A stretch of DNA of 29,680 nucleotides from a virus. Below the pieces are notes generated by a model, which did no database searches, was not told the DNA's origin, and saw only the letters and a list, made by a program, of their open reading frames with translations. The stretch covers positions 1-29,680 of the IMG/VR virus record IMGVR_UViG_3300046012_000620; one strand, given 5' to 3'. The position numbers were made by a program, and so were the translations under genes. Position 1 is the stretch's first letter. Each line of letters opens with the position of its first letter. Below, in pieces: positions 21,589 to 29,008 of this stretch.

Positions 21589-22185
21589 ATGTCATCACTT
21601 TCAGGATATTCAGGAATGAGGGGTCCTACAGGCGGGAGTCTACAAGGGAATTCTACAGGTGGAAACATCATTCCAAAGGGATATAACTTAGGGCAACTCC
21701 AACAGTTTGGTCCTGAGCAGATGGAGCTTTTTAAAAGCCTTTTTTCTCAAGTTTCTCCAGATAGCTATACATCAAGATTAGCTGGCGGTGATGAATCTCT
21801 ATTCAATGAGATGGAAGCCCCAGCCTATAGAAACTTTAATGATGTATTAGGTGGTTTATCTTCTCGTTTTAGCGGAGGTGATCTATCTGGCGGTCGGGGT
21901 AGCTTAAGTGCGCGTCGCAGTAGCGGTTTTCAAAATGCAACCACTTCAGCTGCTTCAAACTTTGCTCAAGATTTACAATCGCAAAGACAGGGCTTACAAC
22001 GTCAAGCCATTCAAGATTTAATGGGAATGAGTAATACCCTTTTAGGACAAAGACCTCAAGAGAAATTCTTAGCTCAAAATCCTCAAAAACAAAATTCATT
22101 TCTACAGCAATTGCTATTAGGTTTGAGTAGTGGAGTTGGTCAAGGATTTGGTCAAGCAGGCGCTGCTTTTTTAGGAGGATTATAA
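21589..22185 (+). CDS. Internal virion / ejection protein A
   Basis: The 198-residue product has a Gly-rich start (GYSGMRGPTGGSLQGNSTGG), then PEQMELFKSLFSQVSPDSYT, a middle with 'FNEMEAPAYRNFNDVLGGLS' and 'GGRGSLSARRSSGFQNATTS', and a glycine-rich amphipathic C-terminus (LLLGLSSGVGQGFGQAGAAF). Proteins with this 'APAYRNF...RFSG...SARRSSxFQ' pattern are seen in podoviruses at the position of the internal DNA-ejection proteins. The final hydrophobic/Gly segment could insert into membrane. GAGG precedes the ATG. The next two genes look functionally related. Confidence 0.65.
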   Translation: MSSLSGYSGMRGPTGGSLQGNSTGGNIIPKGYNLGQLQQFGPEQMELFKSLFSQVSPDSYTSRLAGGDESLFNEMEAPAYRNFNDVLGGLSSRFSGGDLSGGRGSLSARRSSGFQNATTSAASNFAQDLQSQRQGLQRQAIQDLMGMSNTLLGQRPQEKFLAQNPQKQNSFLQQLLLGLSSGVGQGFGQAGAAFLGGL

Positions 22186-22186
22186 A

Positions 22187-23410
22187 ATGGTACAGATTAT
22201 TCCAGCAGCACCGCAAAAGCAAAGCTTTTCAAGTCAACTTGGATTAAATTTGGGAAGTGGAATTGGCTCAGGTGTAGGTCAAGGTGTACAACAACATTAT
22301 AAAAACAAATTTGAAAAAGAAGCTCAAGAGGCTCAATTCCAAAGGGATTTACAAAAGCTCCATTTTCAAAAAGAATTAGAAAAAGAGTTGCAGAAAGAAA
22401 AGTATGGGTATGAGAAAGAACTTCAAGGATCTAAATCTCAAGATAAAGTTAATTTATTAAAACAATTGGGTCTTTTTGGGGATAATTCACAAGAAATCAC
22501 TCCAGAATCTTCCGGTAATAGATTATCAAATCAGGAACTTTCTTCAGAATCATCTAATAGTCTTTCAAATCAATTAGCTCCTGATCAAATTGCTGCTATT
22601 TCCTTGTTACATCCAGAATTAGGTAAAGTATTACAAGATCAAATTAAAGGTAGCGAAAAGAAATTTGTCGGAGATAGATCTTATCATAGTGATTATGCTA
22701 AAAAGGCTGAAGAAAGTGCTACTCAATTAAGAGAGTCCATTCCGAAAAAAGAAATGGCATTAAATTATGCAAGAAATGCTGTTGAAACCGCTAATTTAGG
22801 ATATTTTTCACCTGATAAATTAGCTGATGTAACTGGAATGGATCTTTTTAGAACTGCTAAGGGAGCTCAATTAGTTACAGCAGGTAAAGAAAACTTATTA
22901 AGTAATATGGGAAGAGTGAGCGCTCGAGCTCAAAACATTTGGTTTGAACAGCGTTTGAATTCGATGTTCCCAAAGATTGGTCAATCAAAAGAAGCCAATC
23001 TGACTGTTCAGGAAATGTTAGAAGGCGAAGTGGCTTTAGATAAGGCTTATTTAGATGAATTTGATAGATTAACTCAGTCTGATGAATCTAAATATGGGTA
23101 TGTAAAAAAAGATATTTCAAAAAGAGCTCATGATGCTTCAAAACCATTAGAAAAAGAAATCTTATCTAGAACTACTTACAGAATGAAAGAAATTGAGGAA
23201 GTAGAAAAAGGTTTAACTGCTTTAAAAAAAGAAGTAGGAAAAAATGTAGTACAAGGAACGCCTTTAACCTTACAAATGGCAAAACTATATAAAGAAAAAT
23301 TTGGAGATAATGCTTTAGCTGTTGCCAAAAAGAATGGCTACCATATCCCAACTCTAGAAGAATTTCAAAACTATAGACTAACACCTCAGCAATCTAGGTC
23401 TTTAGAATGA
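22187..23410 (+). CDS. Internal virion / ejection protein B, coiled coil
   Basis: The 407-residue product begins with a Gly-rich, weakly hydrophobic segment (SSQLGLNLGSGIGSGVGQGV) that resembles the C-terminus of the preceding protein. A long charged coiled coil follows (about 40-90, NKFEKEAQEAQFQRDLQKLH), then an Asn/Ser-rich linker and further helices to the end (KEMALNYARNAVETANLGYF). Such a sequence fits internal core or ejection proteins that form the trans-envelope channel. A strong GGAGG lies before the ATG. Its stop overlaps the next ATG by 4 bases. Confidence 0.65.
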   Translation: MVQIIPAAPQKQSFSSQLGLNLGSGIGSGVGQGVQQHYKNKFEKEAQEAQFQRDLQKLHFQKELEKELQKEKYGYEKELQGSKSQDKVNLLKQLGLFGDNSQEITPESSGNRLSNQELSSESSNSLSNQLAPDQIAAISLLHPELGKVLQDQIKGSEKKFVGDRSYHSDYAKKAEESATQLRESIPKKEMALNYARNAVETANLGYFSPDKLADVTGMDLFRTAKGAQLVTAGKENLLSNMGRVSARAQNIWFEQRLNSMFPKIGQSKEANLTVQEMLEGEVALDKAYLDEFDRLTQSDESKYGYVKKDISKRAHDASKPLEKEILSRTTYRMKEIEEVEKGLTALKKEVGKNVVQGTPLTLQMAKLYKEKFGDNALAVAKKNGYHIPTLEEFQNYRLTPQQSRSLE

Positions 23411-24735
23411 CAAATACTATTTTTGATCTAGTTGAAGAAGATATTCCAGAAGGTAAAGAAGGTTTTTTTGCTTTAGCAAAAAATGCACCGGAATCTAAGG
23501 ATGACTCTTTTTTTAATAATGTGTCAGATTATGCAAAGACATTCTTAAAAGGAACTTCTGAAGGATTAAGTCGATTAGGTCGAATGATGGGCCCTTTGCA
23601 AGATTATTCTGGAAAAGGAACACACGAAGAATTAGAAGAACAAACTCAAAATCTCGATGAATTACTTCCTACTGAAGAAGGTTTTGTTCAAAAAGGAATT
23701 AGAAGAGGACTAAAACAATTACCTTCAGTCGCATCATTTCCAGGAGTAGGGATTGGTATAGCTCCAAGGGCTGGAATTGCTGGATTTGCCGGTCAGACAT
23801 CTGAAGAATTAGGTGCCCCAGAATTAGTACAAAATCTAACCGAACTTACAGCTTATATTGGGCCAAATGTTACAAAAAAATTGCTAGAGTCAGGTAATAA
23901 TAAAGCTCTAATAGCAGCCGCTAGAAAATTTGGATTATCAGATGAAGCAATTACACCTCTTATTCAACCCGAACTTAAACAAAAGTGGCTATCAAAAATA
24001 TCTCCTAGAAGAGGCGGGACTCAAGCAGCCCTAGAAAATACTAAGGCTCAATTAAGCAAATCTTATAGTTCCATTCAGAATTCTCTTCCAGCATCCCACA
24101 AACTTTCCAAAGAAATATCTCATGATCTAGTACAGAATATCGAAAATAAGCTATTTGAAATGCCTTCAGGTGTAAGAGGAAAGATAAAGTCTGATTTCGA
24201 AGATTTATTGTCGAAACCCATTACTGGAAACTCTTTGATCAACTTTTGGGTAGATATAAATCATGAAGTTGGAAAAAACAGCAAACAACTTTCGCTTTTA
24301 AAAGAACCTCTTAAAGAAGCAATGAAGAGTATTTCTCCAGAACTATCAAAAGATTTTGAGATGATAAATACTTTATATTCCAAATATTACCCTATTGCAA
24401 AAAGATTAGAGCCAAATTTAAGAAGTGATATAATGAGCATTGTTAAGCCATTAGGTCTTTTAAGTTCCCTTTTAACGGGATATTATCCTGGAATTTTGGA
24501 ATTTGGATCTTATGCTGCATCTTCAAAATTAGCCCAACAAATGCTTTTGAATCCTAGATTTCAACAAATATCTAAAAAAATGATAGCAGCATTGGATGAA
24601 AATAAATTTGGTACTGCCAAAAAATTAACAGATCTTTTAACTCATGAAGTTAAGAAAATTTCTCCAGAAATGGCAAAAGAATTAGAAACTATTACAGATG
24701 AAGATCTACAAAAATTATTCTCTAATCATCAATGA
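23407..24735 (+). CDS. Internal virion / ejection protein C, helical
   Basis: The 442-residue product starts by ATGA overlap with ejection protein B. It has a polar N-terminus, then LPSVASFPGVGIGIAPRAGI, AGFAGQTSEELGAP (a Gly/Ala-rich hydrophobic stretch at about 100-135 that could enter membrane), and a long mostly helical body (ISPRRGGTQAALENTKAQLS, KELETITDEDLQKLFSNHQ). It is the last of three probable ejection proteins and ends the plus-strand run. I do not see a lysozyme or peptidase motif. Confidence 0.6.
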   Translation: MTNTIFDLVEEDIPEGKEGFFALAKNAPESKDDSFFNNVSDYAKTFLKGTSEGLSRLGRMMGPLQDYSGKGTHEELEEQTQNLDELLPTEEGFVQKGIRRGLKQLPSVASFPGVGIGIAPRAGIAGFAGQTSEELGAPELVQNLTELTAYIGPNVTKKLLESGNNKALIAAARKFGLSDEAITPLIQPELKQKWLSKISPRRGGTQAALENTKAQLSKSYSSIQNSLPASHKLSKEISHDLVQNIENKLFEMPSGVRGKIKSDFEDLLSKPITGNSLINFWVDINHEVGKNSKQLSLLKEPLKEAMKSISPELSKDFEMINTLYSKYYPIAKRLEPNLRSDIMSIVKPLGLLSSLLTGYYPGILEFGSYAASSKLAQQMLLNPRFQQISKKMIAALDENKFGTAKKLTDLLTHEVKKISPEMAKELETITDEDLQKLFSNHQ

Positions 24736-24783
24736 AAATAGGGAGAATAAAAAAACATGAAAAAAATATAAGTATCAAAGACA

Positions 24784-24945
24784 TTATTTTTTCTCCTTAA
24801 GCAAATCAATAAACATTTCGTATAGTCTGTCGGTTCTTGAACTTTGTTGTTGCATGTCTTTTTTTATTTCGCGAATGTCTGTATGAATGTAAAAAATACC
24901 ACCAAGTAAAGTTGCTATAATTGTAAATACTTGAATCCATTCCAT
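24784..24945 (-). CDS. Small single-span membrane protein, 53 residues
   Basis: On the minus strand an ATG at 24945, with AGGGG four bases upstream, encodes MEWIQVFTIIATLLGGIFYI followed by a charged helix (TDIREIKKDMQQQSSRTDRL) and YEMFIDLLKEKK. A hydrophobic N-terminal helix (residues 3-20) plus an amphipathic tail ending in 'R-T-D-R-L-Y-x-M-F-I-x-L-L-K' matches a group of short bacterial and phage membrane proteins that I have seen but that have no assigned role. Holin or holin-accessory function is possible. It converges with the ejection gene at 24735, and an HTH gene lies upstream on the same strand. Confidence 0.7.
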   Translation of the reverse strand: MEWIQVFTIIATLLGGIFYIHTDIREIKKDMQQQSSRTDRLYEMFIDLLKEKK

Positions 24946-24962
24946 AATACCCCTAAAGAACT

Positions 24963-24973
24963 ATATTATCAGA
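24963..24973 (+). promoter_or_regulatory. ATATTATCAGA element flanking the HTH gene
   Basis: Exact copy of the intergenic 11-mer between the membrane peptide gene and the HTH gene. It is 18 bases upstream of the minus-strand ATG at 24945 but in the opposite orientation, so it looks more like an operator than a promoter for that gene. Confidence 0.45.
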
Positions 24974-24994
24974 CATCTATAATTTTAAGGTTAA

Positions 24995-25210
24995 TTATAC
25001 AATCTTTGTATTTATATTTAAAGTATAACTAATCAAAGCCATTCTTTCAACTTCACATGTTGGAATCCTATACATCGATTTTTTCCCAGAACCAATTTTG
25101 AAGGCATTTATTCTGCCACTTTTGATCGAATTTCTTATCGTATTTGGATGAACATTTAACATTTCGGCGAATTCTTTAATGGAAAGATAGGCTAGCTCGG
25201 GGGTTTTCAC
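24995..25210 (-). CDS. HTH_17/excisionase-type DNA-binding protein
   Basis: The 71-residue product reads 'AYLSIKEFAEMLNVHPNTIR' and 'NSIKSGRINAFKIGSGKKSM', then 'YRIPTCEVERM'. This is the classic HTH_17/MerR-like layout: helix 1, turn, recognition helix (VHPNTIRNSIKSG), then a wing ending 'x-Y-R-I-P'. Such proteins are recombination directionality factors or small regulators. No integrase is present in the window. It lies alone on the minus strand between late gene blocks, flanked on both sides by ATATTATCAGA elements (24963, 25295), so it may regulate the fibre genes and itself. The most likely start is the ATG at 25210. Confidence 0.75.
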   Translation of the reverse strand: MKTPELAYLSIKEFAEMLNVHPNTIRNSIKSGRINAFKIGSGKKSMYRIPTCEVERMALISYTLNINTKIV

Positions 25211-25294
25211 GTTTTTGTATTGTGAGGAATATGAGCTTTTGTATCAAGATGGTTATCTTTGTTATCTAAATTTTTTATTATTGACTATTTTCGA

Positions 25295-25305
25295 ATATTA
25301 TCAGA
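25295..25305 (+). promoter_or_regulatory. ATATTATCAGA element upstream of the tail fibre gene
   Basis: Exact copy of the intergenic 11-mer, 33 bases before the tail fibre ATG at 25339 and in the same orientation as the copies near 12195 and 15438 relative to their genes. TATTAT in it could be a -10 box. TTGACT at 25281 is too close to be its -35. Confidence 0.5.
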
Positions 25306-25338
25306 TGTTTAGTGTGAACAAATTATAAGGAGTAGGAA

Positions 25339-27840
25339 ATGAGTCTTGTTTATGGCATAGGCGGATTAGTAGGAACAGCACCAAAACCAGTAACTGGAAG
25401 TGGAATCCCTCCATCAAGCTACAAAGGATTGCTAGGACAACAATATTTCGACATTTCAACAACTCCTCCTACTGAATATATTTATAATGGGCAAACCTGG
25501 TCAACAGGTGGTGCTTCGCCTGCAAGTACTACAGTTATGGGAAGTGTTTTTCTCTCAACTTTAGCTCAACTTCAAGCGGGGACTGCTCCAACAGGATCCT
25601 ATGTTCCTTTAGCAAATGATGTTTATACTTTTGTAACTGCTACTGCAATTGCTGGAGCACCGGACGCTACTACAGCTGTTAAAGGTATTGTTTATCTTGC
25701 TACAAACGCTCAAGCTGTCGCAGGCTCTTCAGTAAATGCTAATACAGCTATCGTTCCTTCAAACTTAGCCTCTGTTTTTGCAGCTCCTCCAACTATTGGC
25801 GGAACTACTCCTGGAGCAGCAACATTTACAACTCTTGGTTTTACAACCATGACCGGTACCGCTGGTGGTACTTGGGCGTCTGGTGGTACAGCAATTTCAA
25901 TTGGTGCCGATGCAACTACAGACACAATTAATATTGGTACAGGCGCAGCAGCAAGAACAATCCATATAGGTGATTCAACTCAGGCTAACTTAGTGACAGT
26001 GGGTTCGGCTACAGGTGCTGCAGCTCTTACACTAAAAGCAGGTACTGGTAATTTTGTATTAACTACAGCTGCAACAACCACAGTTACAATGGGAGCAGCT
26101 CAGACAAGCGGTACTTTCACAATTGGTGGAACTGCTGCTACTGGTACTTTGACCTTAGGTAGCTCTTCAGCAACCAATACAATTGTTCTAGGTAATGGAT
26201 CAGGTACTACAACCGTTAATATTGCAAACGTAACCACTGATGGTGCTGTTGTAGTAGGTAATGGCATGACTACAGGTACTATTACAGTCGGTGGAACAGC
26301 TCAGACAGGTACAATTACTCTTGGTTCAAGTTCAGGTTCAAACTCAGTAGTTATAGCTGGTGGATCAGGTGCTGGAACTGTATCAATTGCAAACGTTCAA
26401 ACAGCTGGTGCTGTGAATGTCGGCGCTGGTATGACCTCAGGAACCATTACTTTAGGCGGAACAGGATTAATGACAGGAACTATTTCGATAGGTCCTGGAA
26501 CTGGCGCTCAGTCAATTCTTGTCGGTTCAAGCACTGGAGTAAAAACAATTACTGTTGGTGGATCTTCAGCAAACCTCATCACAATTGGGGATACACAAAC
26601 AGGTGGTAGCATCTCTTTAGGTGCTGCAATGACCACAGGTACATTGAATCTTGGTTCGACAGGAGCTGGTACAGGTATACTGACAATCGGTGGCGGAACA
26701 GGCGCCCAGACAATTAATATAGGCCATTCTACTGGTGGAAAGACAATTAATATCGGGGATGGCGCTGGTGCCAACGTAATTACTGTCGGATCAGTTACTG
26801 GTGCTTCAGGAATTGTGGAAAAAGTAGGTACTGGTAATTACTCATTAGACGGGGTAACTAATTCTACTTATGCCATGGGAGCTTCAACTACTACAGGAAG
26901 TATCACTATTGGGGGTACAGCTCAGACGGGTGATTTAGTTCTCGGTTCATCAAGCGGTACTAATGCCGTCAAAATTATGAACGGCTCAGGTGCTGGTACT
27001 TTAAGTTTAGGTGTTGTCCAAATTGCTGGTGCAATCAACATGGGAACTGCCATGACTACTGGGACTATTACAGTCGGTGGTACAGGTGCTCATACAGGTA
27101 CAATTGCAATTGGCCCAGGAACAGGCGCTCAAACTGTAAATATTGCCAATTCTACTGGCGGAAAAACTATTAACATTGGTGCAGGAGCTGGTGCTAACGT
27201 AATCACTATCGGTTCTGTAACTGGTGCAGCTGGTATCGCACAATTAGTTGGAACAGGTAACTTTTCTTTAGATGGCGCTGCAACATCAACCTATACATTT
27301 GCACCTTCTACAACCTCTGGAACTATTAACTTCGGGGGAACAGGCGCAAATACTGGAACTATGACTATTGCTGGTGGTACAGGCGCTCAAACTATAAATA
27401 TCGCAAATTCTACAGGCGGTAAGACAGTAGCAATAGCTACAGCCGCGGCAGTAAATACTGTAACAATAGGTTCAACCAACAGTACATCAACCACAACCAT
27501 TAACTCAGGAAGTGGAAATACTAATGTAACTGGCGGTCATCTTGTTATTGCATCAGTAGCTAAAACTCTATTAGTGAATGGGGGAGCGGTTACAGACTTC
27601 ATTGGAACTGGGGTTCTAACTGCAGGTACTCAAACCATTGCAAATACAAATATTGCTACGGGAGATTTAATAATCATTTGCAGAACAGCTGTGAATGCAT
27701 CGACCACTTTAGGGGAATTTACTTACACAATTAGCAACGCGACAAGCTTCACCGTGACAAGTGTAATCCTGGGCACACCTGGGTCGACTCAGACCGGCGA
27801 TGTGTCAAGCTACGGATATTTCATCGTACGTCCGTTCTAA
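25339..27840 (+). CDS. Tail fibre with beta-solenoid repeats
   Basis: The 833-residue product has an N-terminal attachment part (about 1-150, with YKGLLGQQYFDISTTPPTEY and a 'D-A-T-T-x-x-x-K-G' unit typical of fibre shafts). A long repeat region (about 170-760) follows, made of short units such as 'TxGTITxGGT', 'GTGAQTINIxxSTGGKTINIG' and 'GxxANVITIGS'. Larger repeats each begin 'GTGNxxL' at about bases 26041, 26824 and 27247. Such Gly/Thr-rich strand repeats form trimeric beta-solenoid fibre shafts. The C-terminus (ATGDLIIICRTAVNASTTLG to FIVRPF) is non-repetitive and probably the tip. AGGAG precedes the ATG. The last 100 or so bases use more G and C than the shaft. Confidence 0.8.
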   Translation: MSLVYGIGGLVGTAPKPVTGSGIPPSSYKGLLGQQYFDISTTPPTEYIYNGQTWSTGGASPASTTVMGSVFLSTLAQLQAGTAPTGSYVPLANDVYTFVTATAIAGAPDATTAVKGIVYLATNAQAVAGSSVNANTAIVPSNLASVFAAPPTIGGTTPGAATFTTLGFTTMTGTAGGTWASGGTAISIGADATTDTINIGTGAAARTIHIGDSTQANLVTVGSATGAAALTLKAGTGNFVLTTAATTTVTMGAAQTSGTFTIGGTAATGTLTLGSSSATNTIVLGNGSGTTTVNIANVTTDGAVVVGNGMTTGTITVGGTAQTGTITLGSSSGSNSVVIAGGSGAGTVSIANVQTAGAVNVGAGMTSGTITLGGTGLMTGTISIGPGTGAQSILVGSSTGVKTITVGGSSANLITIGDTQTGGSISLGAAMTTGTLNLGSTGAGTGILTIGGGTGAQTINIGHSTGGKTINIGDGAGANVITVGSVTGASGIVEKVGTGNYSLDGVTNSTYAMGASTTTGSITIGGTAQTGDLVLGSSSGTNAVKIMNGSGAGTLSLGVVQIAGAINMGTAMTTGTITVGGTGAHTGTIAIGPGTGAQTVNIANSTGGKTINIGAGAGANVITIGSVTGAAGIAQLVGTGNFSLDGAATSTYTFAPSTTSGTINFGGTGANTGTMTIAGGTGAQTINIANSTGGKTVAIATAAAVNTVTIGSTNSTSTTTINSGSGNTNVTGGHLVIASVAKTLLVNGGAVTDFIGTGVLTAGTQTIANTNIATGDLIIICRTAVNASTTLGEFTYTISNATSFTVTSVILGTPGSTQTGDVSSYGYFIVRPF

Positions 27841-27850
27841 TGAGGTTCCA

Positions 27851-27888
27851 TTAATTCTCCTTTTAACCTGGGTTCGAAGGAGAATTAA
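27851..27888. repeat. Perfect 12-bp inverted repeat after the tail fibre gene
   Basis: TTAATTCTCCTT (27851-27862) is perfectly complementary to AAGGAGAATTAA (27877-27888), with a 14-base spacer. No T-run follows on either strand, so it is not a standard intrinsic terminator. The right arm contains a Shine-Dalgarno-like AAGGAG with no start codon after it. It may be a protein-binding, processing or recombination site. Confidence 0.6.
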
Positions 27889-27977
27889 GAAAGGTTGAGA
27901 AGAAGTATATAAAAACATTTGACAAGTCTGATAAATGAAGGTCAAAATGAGAAAAACAAAAACCGGAGCCACGTTAA

Positions 27978-28214
27978 ATGTTAAAAAACCTAAGTAGATT
28001 AGAAGCTGTAATTAATGACAAAACATATCATTTCTATTGTGATGTAGATTCACAAATTCAACATGCTAAAGCAGCTCTTTTTCAATTTTTAGGGTATATA
28101 AATCAAGTTGAAGAAGCAGCAAAAGCACAGCAAGAGGAAAAGTCTGATGTGCCTGTTGAGTCTAAAGTGGAACCCCTAGATCCTTTAAAGGAAAAAAATG
28201 GCGATCAACAATAG
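27978..28214 (+). CDS. Small hypothetical protein between fibre genes
   Basis: The 78-residue product begins MLKNLSRLEAVINDKTYHFY, then CDVDSQIQHAKAALFQFLGY and an acidic Pro/Glu/Lys tail. The N-terminal part (ETYHFYCDVDSQI-like strand, then helix HAKAALFQFLGYINQVEEA) resembles short phage proteins that follow fibre genes and may be fibre chaperones. Its last 17 bases overlap the next gene. GGAG precedes the ATG at about 10 bases. Confidence 0.65.
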   Translation: MLKNLSRLEAVINDKTYHFYCDVDSQIQHAKAALFQFLGYINQVEEAAKAQQEEKSDVPVESKVEPLDPLKEKNGDQQ

Positions 28215-28521
28215 TCAGAGAGCTGGATTTGCAGCAGAATTAACAGGTGTAATGACTGGTAGTTGGGTATCTATAGGTACCCTCAGTCAAAGCCCAGTAA
28301 TTATTATTTTTGATAATCAGGGTTCTGCTTCTATCGCTATTTCTGTTGATGGTGGGACAACAACTTGGAGAACATTTCCAGCTGGAGAAGCTTTGGTATT
28401 AGATTTAAGGGGTAATCATGGTCTTGCCCCTAATTATACCTTTGATGTAGGTACCAATTTTTCAGGAAATGGCGCTTCTGGAACTTTTTCAATATCTTAT
28501 ACTTATGCTATCAACTCTTGA
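28198..28521 (+). CDS. Small virion / fibre-associated beta protein
   Basis: The 107-residue product begins MAINNSQRAGFAAELTGVMT, then VIIIFDNQGSASIAISVDGG, 'TTWRTFPAGEALVLDLRGNH' and a final 'GTFSISYTYAINS'. Alternating strands suggest a jelly-roll-like small structural domain, and the pattern 'D-N-x-G-x-x-x-x-x-I-S-x-D-G-G...F-P-A-G-E-A-L-V-L-D-L-R' is one I associate with phage capsid- or tail-decorating proteins. GGA lies upstream of the ATG inside the previous gene. Function is unknown. Confidence 0.65.
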   Translation: MAINNSQRAGFAAELTGVMTGSWVSIGTLSQSPVIIIFDNQGSASIAISVDGGTTTWRTFPAGEALVLDLRGNHGLAPNYTFDVGTNFSGNGASGTFSISYTYAINS

Positions 28522-28529
28522 GGTAGAAA

Positions 28530-29006
28530 TTGTCACAAATATATAAAGCAGCTTCTTCATCACCTGTAGTAGCAACAAGCTATGTGACAGATAGTGGAAC
28601 AGCGGTTCCAGCAGCAAACATCTTAAATGTTGTAACACCAGGTAGTGGAACGGAAGGTATCATTACCTCTGGTTCTGGGAATACTATTACCATAACATTA
28701 ACAGAGACGGCCACCTTCTACACGAATGTGACGTTTGGTATGTCGCCATATACTGTTACAGCTACAGATTACTACATATCAGTAGATGCTTCAGGCGGAG
28801 CCGTCACTATCAATTTACCTGATTCTCCAGCAGCAAATAGAGAGTTTGTAGTTAAAGATAGGCTAGGTGTTGCAAATACTAATAACATCACCGTTAAATC
28901 TTTAACTGGGGCATCCACAGTTGATAGTCAGGCAAGTTATGTTTTTACGGATAATTTTGAATCATTGGAAATGCTTTTCCATGGCGCTAACTATGAAGGA
29001 TTTTAA
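28530..29006 (+). CDS. Fibre tip / tail fibre-like protein, TTG start
   Basis: The frame opens at a TTG at 28530 supported by GAGG six bases upstream; no ATG is near. The 158-residue product reads [20 protein letters not shown], then [20 protein letters not shown] and [20 protein letters not shown]-like strands, ending in [14 protein letters not shown]. The middle ([40 protein letters not shown]) is a common beta-strand cap of phage fibre and spike proteins. It has a visible rise in G and C around 28700-28750, as at the end of the main fibre gene. Confidence 0.65.
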   Translation: MSQIYKAASSSPVVATSYVTDSGTAVPAANILNVVTPGSGTEGIITSGSGNTITITLTETATFYTNVTFGMSPYTVTATDYYISVDASGGAVTINLPDSPAANREFVVKDRLGVANTNNITVKSLTGASTVDSQASYVFTDNFESLEMLFHGANYEGF

Positions 29007-29008
29007 AA

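Noticed and set aside
25281-25310. Sigma-70 promoter TTGACT with TATTAT before the fibre gene
   Set aside because: The two boxes are only about nine bases apart, far too close for a sigma-70 promoter; the 11-mer motif is the better signal.
25710-27243. Minus-strand frames rich in Pro, Val, Ser or Cys across the fibre gene
   Set aside because: They are low-complexity shadows of the Gly/Thr repeat coding on the plus strand.
27871-27880. GGTTCGAA resembling a tRNA T-loop
   Set aside because: The flanking bases do not form a T-stem and no other tRNA arms are present; it lies in the loop of the 12-bp inverted repeat.
27935-27997. 20-codon frame (MKVKMRKTKTGATLNVKKPK) before the gene at 27978
   Set aside because: Very short, with no ribosome binding site or known relatives; it overlaps the better-supported gene at 27978.
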